From CBDBCU01 sp965203435 (GTDB lineage Bacteria; Chloroflexota; Dehalococcoidia; Lucifugimonadales; UBA3495), in assembly GCA_965203435.1 (NCBI GenBank), contig CBDBCU010000001.1:124001-188000 (forward strand): a stretch of 64,000 nucleotides of DNA, read 5' to 3'. A program made the position numbers and the translations under genes. Below, in pieces: positions 7,444 through 14,570 of the stretch; the first letter of the stretch is position 1, and the number at the start of each line of letters is the position of its first letter. Under the pieces are notes generated by a model. That model ran no database searches, was not told the DNA's origin, and saw only the letters and a list, made by a program, of their open reading frames with translations.

Positions 7444-9158
7444 CCGATTCCTTTCCTTTCCTCCCACCTAACGGCAACGGCGCGGCCGGGATTTGGCCGG
7501 CGTCTGACGCGGCCTTGGGCCTGGTAGTGGGCGGCTCCCTGGCCCAAGGGGTGGAAATTCGCTTGAACCCGGACGGCGAGCGGGTGATTGAGGATGTCAA
7601 GGTTGGCACTTTCCTGACCATCCAGGGGCAGCGCTATCGGTTCTTTGCGGTAGTTACCGATTTGGAATTGAACAGCGCCGACCCGCGCCTGAAACATAGC
7701 CCGCCCGATGTAAGCGACCCGCTTTTGGCCCAGACCCTGGCCGGGCCGGTGGCTTATGGCGTGGTATCCGCCCTGCCCAATCTGACCCTGCCTTTGCGGG
7801 CCGGGGATGATGCCGTGCCGGTGGCGGCCAAGACCATTCCGGCCCACTTTGCCCCGGCCTGGCCGGCCTCGGCCCAGGATGTGGCCCGGGTTTTCGGGCA
7901 AGATGACGCCCAGCATTTCTGGATTGGCAGCCCCTTGGATATGGATACCCGGGTTTGCCTCGACCTCGAGGAACTGGTCAAGCGTTCCATTGGCGTCTTT
8001 GGCAAGAGCGGCACCGGCAAAACCTTTTTGACCCGCCTGCTGCTGGTGGGCATTTTGCAAGGCGGCAGCGCCTCGGCCCTGGTCTTTGATATGCACAGCG
8101 AATATGGCTGGAGCGGGCAGGATACCGACAGCGCCCGGCAGGTCAAAGGGCTGAAACAGCTGTTTCCGGCCCGGGTGTCCACCTTTACCCTGGACGCGGA
8201 GAGTTCCCGGCGGCGCGGCGCAATGCCCGACGAAGTGGTGCGGATTGGCTACGCAGAGATTGAGCCGGAGGATGTGGAACTGCTGCGGGATACCCTGAAC
8301 TTGTCGGAAGTGGCGGCCGCCGCGGCCTACAACTTGCAGCAGTATTTCGGGCGGGATTGGCTGAGTCGGTTTCTGGAACCGGCGGGGCCGGAAGTGGCGG
8401 AACTGGCCAAGGAGTTGAATGTGAACGGGGCGGCCCTGGCCTCTTTACATAACCGCTTGAGCCGCCTGAAGCGGTTTTCCTTTCTGGAATCCGGCGGCCG
8501 CCATAACGCCGCCGCCCGCATCATCGAGCATCTGGAACGGGGGCAGCACATAGTCCTGGAGTTCGGACGCTACGGCAGCGACTTGACCGCCTATATCCTG
8601 GTCAGCAACCTGCTGTCCCGGCGCATCCACGACCGCTATGTGGAATTAAAGGAAGCGGCCGAGGGGAATCAGGGCAAGGAGCCGCGCCCCTTGGTGATTG
8701 TCATTGAGGAAGCCCACAAGTTCCTGAACCCGGCGGTGGCTCCGCAAACCATTTTCGGGATTATCGCCCGGGAGTTGCGGAAGTATAATGTTACCCTGAT
8801 GGTCATTGACCAGCGGCCCAGCGGCATTGACGCCGAGGTGATGAGTCAATTAGGCACTCGCCTGACCTGCCTGCTGGACAATGACCGGGACATTGACGCC
8901 GTGCTGTCGGGAACGGCCGGCAGCCGGCAGCTGCGCGGCGTCCTGGCCCGGCTGGAAGCCAAGCAGCAAGCCCTGATTTTCGGCCACGCCGTCCCCATGC
9001 CGGTAGTAGTGCATACCCGGGAATACGGCAGCCCGGAATCCTACGCCCAGCTGACCGAACGGGCCGGCGGCTTGCCGACGCTGCCGGTAGCGGATGGGAT
9101 ACGCCCGGAAACGGCGGCGGAACGGCGGGAACGGGAAATCGACGAGCTGTTTGCGTAG
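7440..9158 (+). CDS. herA: HerA-like DNA-translocating ATPase
   Basis: A 572-residue hexameric-type ATPase of the HerA-FtsK superfamily. An N-terminal HAS-barrel-like region (residues about 15-110) precedes the DUF87 motor. Walker A is GKSGTGKT near residue 188; Walker B is LVIVIEEAHKF near 420; the following IARELRKYN and DQRPSGID segments include the sensor/arginine-finger region typical of HerA. HerA works with NurA nuclease in DNA end resection in archaea and in some bacteria, and similar ATPases serve phage defence. No NurA or SIR2 gene is adjacent; only the upstream HAS-barrel protein is coupled. The ATG at 7440 overlaps the previous stop, which decides the start. Confidence 0.85.
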   Translation: MTDSFPFLPPNGNGAAGIWPASDAALGLVVGGSLAQGVEIRLNPDGERVIEDVKVGTFLTIQGQRYRFFAVVTDLELNSADPRLKHSPPDVSDPLLAQTLAGPVAYGVVSALPNLTLPLRAGDDAVPVAAKTIPAHFAPAWPASAQDVARVFGQDDAQHFWIGSPLDMDTRVCLDLEELVKRSIGVFGKSGTGKTFLTRLLLVGILQGGSASALVFDMHSEYGWSGQDTDSARQVKGLKQLFPARVSTFTLDAESSRRRGAMPDEVVRIGYAEIEPEDVELLRDTLNLSEVAAAAAYNLQQYFGRDWLSRFLEPAGPEVAELAKELNVNGAALASLHNRLSRLKRFSFLESGGRHNAAARIIEHLERGQHIVLEFGRYGSDLTAYILVSNLLSRRIHDRYVELKEAAEGNQGKEPRPLVIVIEEAHKFLNPAVAPQTIFGIIARELRKYNVTLMVIDQRPSGIDAEVMSQLGTRLTCLLDNDRDIDAVLSGTAGSRQLRGVLARLEAKQQALIFGHAVPMPVVVHTREYGSPESYAQLTERAGGLPTLPVADGIRPETAAERREREIDELFA

Positions 9159-9249
9159 AGTTGGCAAGTTCCGATAGCAGCGCGTAGCGCCAAGATCTGA
9201 GGCTGCTGTTCACCTGTTTCCAAACCCCGAAATCCGGTGTCTAATCGCT

Positions 9250-10086
9250 ATGCAAATCCTCAAAACCGCCGAAGCTATGGCTCAAGCCGGCCGGGAAAGC
9301 CCCCGGCCCTTGGGCTTGGCCCCTACGATGGGGGCCTTGCATAACGGGCATCTGGCCTTGGTACGGCAGGGGCGGGCGGAAAACGCTGCCCTGGCCGTGT
9401 CCATATTCGTCAACCCGGCGCAGTTCGGGGATGGCGAGGATTTGTCCCGCTATCCCCGGGATTTGGCGCGGGATTTGGCTTTACTGGAAGCCGAGGGGGT
9501 TGACCTGGTATTTGCGCCGCCGGTTGCGGAAATTTATCCCCCCGGGTTTGACACCTGGATTGAGCCGGGAGCGATTGCGGCCCGCTTGGAAGGGGCCGCG
9601 CGGCCGGGACATTTTCGGGGCGTGGCCACGGTGGTCGCCAAGCTGTTTAACATTATCCGCCCCGACCGGGCCTATTTCGGGCAAAAGGACGGGCAGCAGG
9701 CGGCGGTCATCCGCCAGTTGATTCGAGACTTGAACCTGGGACTGGATTTGGTGGTAGTCCCCACGGTGCGGGATATTGACGGGTTGGCCTTGAGCAGCCG
9801 CAACGCTTACCTGACCCCTGAACAGCGGGCGGCGGCGCCGGTTCTGTACCGAGCCTTGCAGCGGGCCGAGCAGTTGTTTGCCGCCGGGGTACGGGATGCC
9901 GAATTGCTGCGGCGGGAAGTCCGCCGGGTACTGGCCGAGGAACCGCTAATTGACGGCATTGACTACCTTAGCGTAGCCGCCGCCGATACTCTGGCGGAAC
10001 TGGATACCATCCCGGGCCGGGCTATGGTGTCGGCGGCGGTGCGGTTCGGAACGACGCGGCTGATTGATAATGTGGTGGTGGGCTAA
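9250..10086 (+). CDS. panC: Pantothenate synthetase (pantoate-beta-alanine ligase)
   Basis: A 278-residue enzyme of normal family length that joins pantoate and beta-alanine with ATP in coenzyme A synthesis. The HIGH-type nucleotide motif is TMGALHNGHLAL at residues 28-39; SIFVNPAQFG, the substrate loop FRGVATVVAKLFNI, the FGQKDGQQ motif and the LSSRNAYL motif are all present. The ATG at 9250 fits the family N-terminus. The 91 bp between herA and panC hold no clear promoter, so it may be read with herA. No panB or panD is in the window. A perfect 18-bp hairpin with the dispersed repeat in its loop follows 10 bp after the stop. Confidence 0.95.
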   Translation: MQILKTAEAMAQAGRESPRPLGLAPTMGALHNGHLALVRQGRAENAALAVSIFVNPAQFGDGEDLSRYPRDLARDLALLEAEGVDLVFAPPVAEIYPPGFDTWIEPGAIAARLEGAARPGHFRGVATVVAKLFNIIRPDRAYFGQKDGQQAAVIRQLIRDLNLGLDLVVVPTVRDIDGLALSSRNAYLTPEQRAAAPVLYRALQRAEQLFAAGVRDAELLRREVRRVLAEEPLIDGIDYLSVAAADTLAELDTIPGRAMVSAAVRFGTTRLIDNVVVG

Positions 10087-10096
10087 TGGGGTGACC

Positions 10097-10162
10097 GCCG
10101 GCTTTCAGAACTTTGCCATCCTTCAACAAGTTCAGGATGAGCGGAAAGTTCTGAAAGCCGGC
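10097..10162. repeat. Dispersed repeat inside a perfect 18-bp hairpin
   Basis: Arm 10097-10114 is the exact complement of 10145-10162; the 30-nt loop is the dispersed core (CATCCTTCAACAAGTTCAGG at 10117-10136 and onward). It lies between the convergent ends of panC (10086) and the 10173 gene and likely acts as a two-way terminator. Confidence 0.75.
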
Positions 10163-10172
10163 ATAACCGGGG

Positions 10173-10595
10173 CTAATCCAAGTCGTCAACTACCTGCACT
10201 ACCGGGTCGCCGGTGGCTACATAGCTGTCGGCTTCGGCGAGGTCGGCAGTGTCTTTCTCAAAACCGCCGCCGGCTTTGAGGGTTTCGTAGCGGCGTTCCC
10301 ACTGCGGCCGCTGGAAAAGGGCGCGCCTGCTGATGTCCACCCGCTTGGTGCGGTAAGTGGCAGCGACCGATACCTGGTCATAGACCCGGGTTATTTTAAC
10401 CGTGACCTTGGGGATGGCTACCGAGCCCAGCCTGGCGCCGGTATCCGGGTCGGGAATGTCGAATCCGGCCGGAGACAGAATTTCAAACCGCATACCGGGC
10501 GTCACGCCCTGGTTTTTGCCGATGTTCAGGGCTACTTCGCGGGAGTTGAGGATTTTGGCGATTTTGCCGCGGACGAGTTCAGTTTGCGTAGTCAT
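10173..10595 (-). CDS. Hypothetical protein with FlgT C-terminal-like barrel
   Basis: About 140 residues. The first half, GKIAKILNSREVALNIGKNQ then GVTPGMRFEIL, is typical of the small beta-domain annotated as FlgT C-terminal-like, which also occurs in proteins unrelated to flagella. A V/I-rich strand region (SVAIPKVTVKITRVYDQVSV) follows, and the C-terminus is acidic. No flagellar genes are seen. The ATG at 10595 (MTTQTELVRGK) is chosen because the conserved domain begins eight residues later and purine-rich GAGGAG/GGGGG stretches precede it; a longer frame to 10646 exists. It is downstream of the DUF262 nuclease on the same strand, which hints at co-transcription. Confidence 0.6.
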   Translation of the reverse strand: MTTQTELVRGKIAKILNSREVALNIGKNQGVTPGMRFEILSPAGFDIPDPDTGARLGSVAIPKVTVKITRVYDQVSVAATYRTKRVDISRRALFQRPQWERRYETLKAGGGFEKDTADLAEADSYVATGDPVVQVVDDLD

Positions 10596-10701
10596 ATTTC
10601 CCCCACTCCTCCTCGTTTTCCCACCACCGGATAATTTTGGCCACATCCTCCGGCGTGATGTCGCGCCAATCCTCTTGATAGTGGTGGTGGGGTGTATTCT
10701 T
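10579..10701 (-). CDS. Possible small protein remnant or non-canonical-start ORF, about 40 codons
   Basis: Between the DUF262 gene and the FlgT-like gene, one minus-strand frame encodes a peptide with strong protein-like composition: ITPEDVAKIIRWWENEEEWG, then KYDYAN and stop. It is bounded upstream by an in-frame TGA at 10704-10702, and contains no ATG or TTG; the only usual start is an internal GTG at about residue 20. Its end overlaps the next start by 17 nt, as in coupled genes. It may be the tail of a gene whose beginning was lost, or a short coupled protein. Confidence 0.3.
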   Translation of the reverse strand, partial: KNTPHHHYQEDWRDITPEDVAKIIRWWENEEEWGKYDYAN

Positions 10702-10721
10702 TCACCCCACCGCCCGCATTG

Positions 10722-12404
10722 CTACCGCTTCCAGACTTGCAAGGCCAATTTCGCCAACTCCTCCCCCCGCTGCCGGATGGATTCCTCGTTCCAGACCGCG
10801 AAGTTCTGGATAGACGCGCTCAAGGCAAAGTTGGAGCTGGCCAATTCCCTTTTCTTTTCCGAAAAAGGCTTGTTGCCCAAGGAGGCATTGTACCCGCTGA
10901 GGGTGAGATTGCCGACGGTGTGAAGCCATTTGTCGTGGACTTCCGGCCAATTCGCTCCCACTTCCCTTTTCCAGTCATCGGTCAAGGTTTGAGGCATGAT
11001 GTGTTCGACGGTGGTTTTGTCGGTTTGGGCAGGGGACTCCTTGTGACCAAAGGCCCTTTCCAGCGACCAAAGCACCAGAGTCAAGCGACTTCCCTGGACG
11101 CGGGACGCCGTATATAGGGGGAATTGGATAAAGGCCGGCACGAAGTCCGAATCGTTGGGCCACCGGTTAGCCAACAGGTGGTTCCGAGTTTTTTGATACA
11201 GCTCCGTGGTGAAAAAATCACTCTGACCAGACATCTGAGCGAAAATACGGCGCAACTGGTTGGTGGGAACGCCGCATACCGTCCGGCGGACAACGTAGGA
11301 CTCGATCAACCGAATGACTTCGACCAAGTCGCTCTGACCGACCGCGCCTGTTGCAAGGGCGTCCATAGCCCGCATAAGAAACGGGTAGGCTACGGTTACT
11401 TCCCACTCGTTGAGCCGCTTGAACCCTTTTGCCAAATCCTCCGCCAAACCCTCCCCGGTCAGCCCGGAAATTTGGGCATAGTAGTTGGAGAACTTGGCAA
11501 AGTCCTTCAGCGACGTCAATGCCTTTTCGGCATTTAAGGGGGACGTGTCCTTCTGAATCCGCTCGTAGGTTTCGTCCTTACGGAGCAGGTTGCCGTGCAT
11601 CATGCAGTACCGCCAGTACCGCCAGAAAAAATCTCCGGCGGCATCCCCAGACCCTTTAGCAAGGGTCTGCTCCATCGGATACCAATGCCCGGTGTAGGTC
11701 CGTTCTTGTTCCTCCGGATCCGGGATGTTCATAAGGAGGTAGTTCCGAATCAAATCGGCTACACTCAAACGCATCCCGGTGTTGTTCAGGCTTTCGAAAA
11801 TCCTGTTGGGGCTGTCGTCATCCTCGAGATGGATGCTAACCATATCGAGATGGTTAACGATACGGTTATGCAACCTACGAAGGTCGAGTTTAGCGTCGTC
11901 GCTGACGCCCTCGCGCAACTTCTTGATGAAGTAGTCCCGCGCTTTCGCGATCTGGGAGCCTGCCGGCGGGGTATCTCCCGCGACTACATTGGTGAAAGGG
12001 ACTCGATCGCGCTGGGTAGGCATCAGCTTGAGAAACTGGTTCCCGGGGCTGAACTTGTTGGTCAAACAAGTTTCTTGGATCTCGTCAGGCAGTTCACCCC
12101 ATTTCGTATCCGCCTTGGCGCGCTCCTTGATTACGCTGAGCAGGATCAAGAGGGTGGTCATCCGTTGCTGCCCATCGATGAGCGTGTAGCGGGTAACGGT
12201 TTCAGGGGCGTCGGGAACCTGTTGGGTGACTATGGACCCAATAAAGTGGTTCTTGGGAGTCTCCAAGGCATAGACTTCCAAGATGTCGTCCCACAGCTGT
12301 TCCCACTGGTCCTCCCTCCAGTTGTAGGTGCGCTGGTACAAGGGAACGACGTACTGGATTTTGCCATCCAGCAAGTTTTGGAAAACGACTTCGCCCGCTT
12401 TCAT
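10722..12404 (-). CDS. DUF262/DUF1524 (GmrSD-type) nuclease
   Basis: A 560-residue fused protein of the GmrSD class. The N-terminal DUF262 domain has the VPLYQRTYNW motif near residue 20 and the DGQQRMTT motif at 77-84, which bind and hydrolyse nucleotide. The C-terminal DUF1524 domain has the HNH-type nuclease signature: EHIMPQTL near residue 465, then HTVGNLTLSGYN and N-x-xL-x-NKPF-x-x-K. Members act as type IV restriction enzymes against modified phage DNA or as parts of BREX- and Ssp-like defence. It starts MKAGEVVFQNLL at 12404 behind AAAGGAGG, 6 bases from the ATG. It lies between etfA and panC with no other defence partner beside it. Confidence 0.88.
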   Translation of the reverse strand: MKAGEVVFQNLLDGKIQYVVPLYQRTYNWREDQWEQLWDDILEVYALETPKNHFIGSIVTQQVPDAPETVTRYTLIDGQQRMTTLLILLSVIKERAKADTKWGELPDEIQETCLTNKFSPGNQFLKLMPTQRDRVPFTNVVAGDTPPAGSQIAKARDYFIKKLREGVSDDAKLDLRRLHNRIVNHLDMVSIHLEDDDSPNRIFESLNNTGMRLSVADLIRNYLLMNIPDPEEQERTYTGHWYPMEQTLAKGSGDAAGDFFWRYWRYCMMHGNLLRKDETYERIQKDTSPLNAEKALTSLKDFAKFSNYYAQISGLTGEGLAEDLAKGFKRLNEWEVTVAYPFLMRAMDALATGAVGQSDLVEVIRLIESYVVRRTVCGVPTNQLRRIFAQMSGQSDFFTTELYQKTRNHLLANRWPNDSDFVPAFIQFPLYTASRVQGSRLTLVLWSLERAFGHKESPAQTDKTTVEHIMPQTLTDDWKREVGANWPEVHDKWLHTVGNLTLSGYNASLGNKPFSEKKRELASSNFALSASIQNFAVWNEESIRQRGEELAKLALQVWKR

Positions 12405-12441
12405 GCCTCCCTCCTTTAATTTGGCTTACTTTAGCAAGCCT

Positions 12442-13440
12442 CTACTCTTGAGTCAACTCCCGCACCGTTTCGGCAAAGGCGGTCAACACCTTTTCCCAAT
12501 CGCCCACTACCCCATAGCGGGCTTCCTTGAAAATGTTGGCGTCGGCGTCTTTGTTGATGGCGACAATGGCTTTGGCCCCGGAGCAGCCGGCCATGTGCTG
12601 GCTGGCCCCGGAAATGGCCACGGTGATGTAAAGGTCGGGCGTGATGGTTTTGCCGGTCAAGCCCACCTGGTAGCTGGCCGGCACCCAGCCGGAATCCACG
12701 GCGGCCCGGGACGCGCCCACCGCGCCGCCCAGCAGTTTCGCCAGTTCCTCCAGGTTGGCAAAGGGCTCGGGGCCGCCGAGACCCCGGCCGCCGGCCACGA
12801 CAATGGCGGCCTCCTCCAGCTTGACGCCCGCCGCTTCCTCTTTGACGATGTCAATAACCCGGCTGCGGGCCAGGGATTCATCCAAATCCACCGGGAAAGA
12901 TACGATATTGCCCTGGCGTCCATCGTCCGGCGTCCGGGGTTCATAGACCTTGGGCCGGATCGCTGCCACTTGGGGGGTGTAGTTGCAGCTGACCACCGCC
13001 ACCGCGCTGCCGCCATAGACCGGGCGGTTCGCCAGCAGTTTGCCGGTGGCCGGGTCGGCGGAAACTTCCAGGCAGTCCTGGGCCAGGCCCACGCCCAAGC
13101 GGAAAGCCAGTCGCGGCGCGATTTCCCGCCCTTCGTTGGTGCGCCCGCTGAGGATGATGGCCGGATTGACTTCCCGGCACAGGGTTTCCAGGGCGGTCAA
13201 ATAGAGTTCCGCTTGAAAGTCGGCCAGGGCCGGGTGGGTTACGGAATAAACCCGGTCGGCGCCATAGGCAAGGGCCTGCGGCGCGGCGTCAGCCAGGGTA
13301 TTCCCCAAGAGGCCAATCGCCAGTTCCTGCCCCAGAGTGTCGGCTACCTGGCGGCCGGCGGCCAACACTTCCCGGGTGGTGGGACTGAGTTGGCCGCCGG
13401 CCGTCTCGCCGATAATCAATACTCCCGTTGCCTCTGCCAT
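12442..13440 (-). CDS. etfA: Electron transfer flavoprotein alpha subunit
   Basis: A 332-residue ETF alpha subunit. The C-terminal FAD-binding domain is clear: VVAGGRGLGGPEPF near residue 208, then VGASRAAVDSGWVP, QVGLTGKTITPDLYI, and the signature SGASQHMAGCSGAKAIVAIN near 275. The N-terminal domain II region is typical in length. With etfB it passes electrons from acyl-CoA dehydrogenases or other flavoenzymes to the quinone pool. It is the second gene of an etfB-etfA operon, 130 bp downstream of etfB; GGGAGG precedes the ATG. It ends 38 bp before the start of the DUF262 gene on the same strand. Confidence 0.95.
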   Translation of the reverse strand: MAEATGVLIIGETAGGQLSPTTREVLAAGRQVADTLGQELAIGLLGNTLADAAPQALAYGADRVYSVTHPALADFQAELYLTALETLCREVNPAIILSGRTNEGREIAPRLAFRLGVGLAQDCLEVSADPATGKLLANRPVYGGSAVAVVSCNYTPQVAAIRPKVYEPRTPDDGRQGNIVSFPVDLDESLARSRVIDIVKEEAAGVKLEEAAIVVAGGRGLGGPEPFANLEELAKLLGGAVGASRAAVDSGWVPASYQVGLTGKTITPDLYITVAISGASQHMAGCSGAKAIVAINKDADANIFKEARYGVVGDWEKVLTAFAETVRELTQE

Positions 13441-13570
13441 TGCGGGCCTCCCTGATTGGCGCTAATGCTGCTGAATAGTTGGTTTTCCGGCTTTCCTTTT
13501 TACCGGGATGACGGTGGGAAACCGCCCGCCGCGGCCGGCCGCCGGGATTAAATCCGGCGGCGTTAATCGG

Positions 13571-14371
13571 TCAGATAAACTTGTCCTCGCGCAGGCGGAG
13601 GGCCAGATTGCGGCCGGCCTCGGCCTCGTCATCGCCCTCAATCAGTTCACACTCGGCGCTGCTTACCGGCACAAAAAGGTCGTGGAGGGTCAGCCGCGGC
13701 TCCAGTTGGCCGGCATCCAAGCCCAGGTCGTCCTTGCTCCAGATGGTGGGGCGCTTGCGGGTGGCGGCCATAATGCCGCGCAGGGTGGGATAGCGCGGCT
13801 GCCCCAATTCGTTGCTCACGGTCACCAGGGCCGGCCGGGGGGCTTCCACCACCTCGTAGCCATCCGGGATGAGCCGTTCCACGATAACCTTGTCCTCGGT
13901 GATGTCCACCTTTTTGCCGAGGGCCACGCAGGACAGGCCCAAAAGCTCGGCCACGCCCAAAGGCACCTGGGCATTATCCCAATCCGAGGCTTGGCGGCCG
14001 CAGATTATCAGGTCAAAGCCGTCCAGTTTGCGGATGGCCGCCGCCAGCAGCTGCGCGGTAAAGAAACTGTCCACGGTGTTGCCAAAGGCATCATCCTGGA
14101 GCAGCACCAGCTCGTCGGCCCCCATGGAGAGCGGCTTTTTCATCACATCCAGGGCAAAAGCGGCCCCGGCGGAAATGACGGTTACGCTGGCTTCCTGGGC
14201 ATCCTTGATTTGGAGGGCGGCTTCCACGGCGTTTTCATCGAAGCCGTTGACGACCGGGGGAATGTTGGCCGGGGGGACAACCTGCTTGGCGGCCGGGTCA
14301 ATCTGAAAGGCGGCGGCCGGCATTTCCGGATCGATAACCTGCTTGGCCAGGACGGCGATTTTAACGGGCAT
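13571..14371 (-). CDS. etfB: Electron transfer flavoprotein beta subunit
   Basis: A 266-residue ETF beta subunit starting MPVKIAVLAKQVID. The AMP-binding region and the conserved DLIICGRQASDWDNAQVPL segment (near 120-138) followed by VGVAELL-type helix are present, as is the LKKDVTED-like strand. The start at 14371 is preferred over an upstream extension because AAGGA lies 8 bases before it and the family begins at this methionine. A promoter with a small palindrome over its -35 box lies at 14447-14418. It is the first gene of the etfB-etfA pair. Confidence 0.93.
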   Translation of the reverse strand: MPVKIAVLAKQVIDPEMPAAAFQIDPAAKQVVPPANIPPVVNGFDENAVEAALQIKDAQEASVTVISAGAAFALDVMKKPLSMGADELVLLQDDAFGNTVDSFFTAQLLAAAIRKLDGFDLIICGRQASDWDNAQVPLGVAELLGLSCVALGKKVDITEDKVIVERLIPDGYEVVEAPRPALVTVSNELGQPRYPTLRGIMAATRKRPTIWSKDDLGLDAGQLEPRLTLHDLFVPVSSAECELIEGDDEAEAGRNLALRLREDKFI

Positions 14372-14417
14372 TGGGCAGTTCCTTTTTCGGGAATAAATCT
14401 GGACTGAATCTTTGAGA

Positions 14418-14454
14418 AATGTATCACCCACCGCCTCGTAGTGTCAATGTTGAC
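14418..14454 (-). promoter_or_regulatory. Promoter of etfBA with overlapping palindrome
   Basis: Minus strand TTGACA (14447-14442), 18-bp spacer, TACATT (14423-14418). The near-palindrome GTCAATGTTGAC (14443-14454) covers the -35 box and could be an operator. Confidence 0.5.
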
Positions 14455-14492
14455 GGAGCGGCGGATTCCGTCCGGCTGCGGGGGATTCCTTT

Positions 14493-14552
14493 CGGTTGGG
14501 GGACTGTCCCCCGCTCATCCTGAACTTGTTGAAGGATGAATCCCCACAACCG
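14493..14552. repeat. Dispersed hairpin repeat copy
   Basis: Core CATCCTGAACTTGTTGAAGG at 14517-14536, with outer arms CGGTTGGGGGA (14493-14503) and TCCCCACAACCG (14541-14552) that pair imperfectly. It separates the etfB promoter from the end of the 933-residue protein gene. Confidence 0.6.
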
Positions 14553-14570
14553 CAAGAAATCGGCGGCAAT

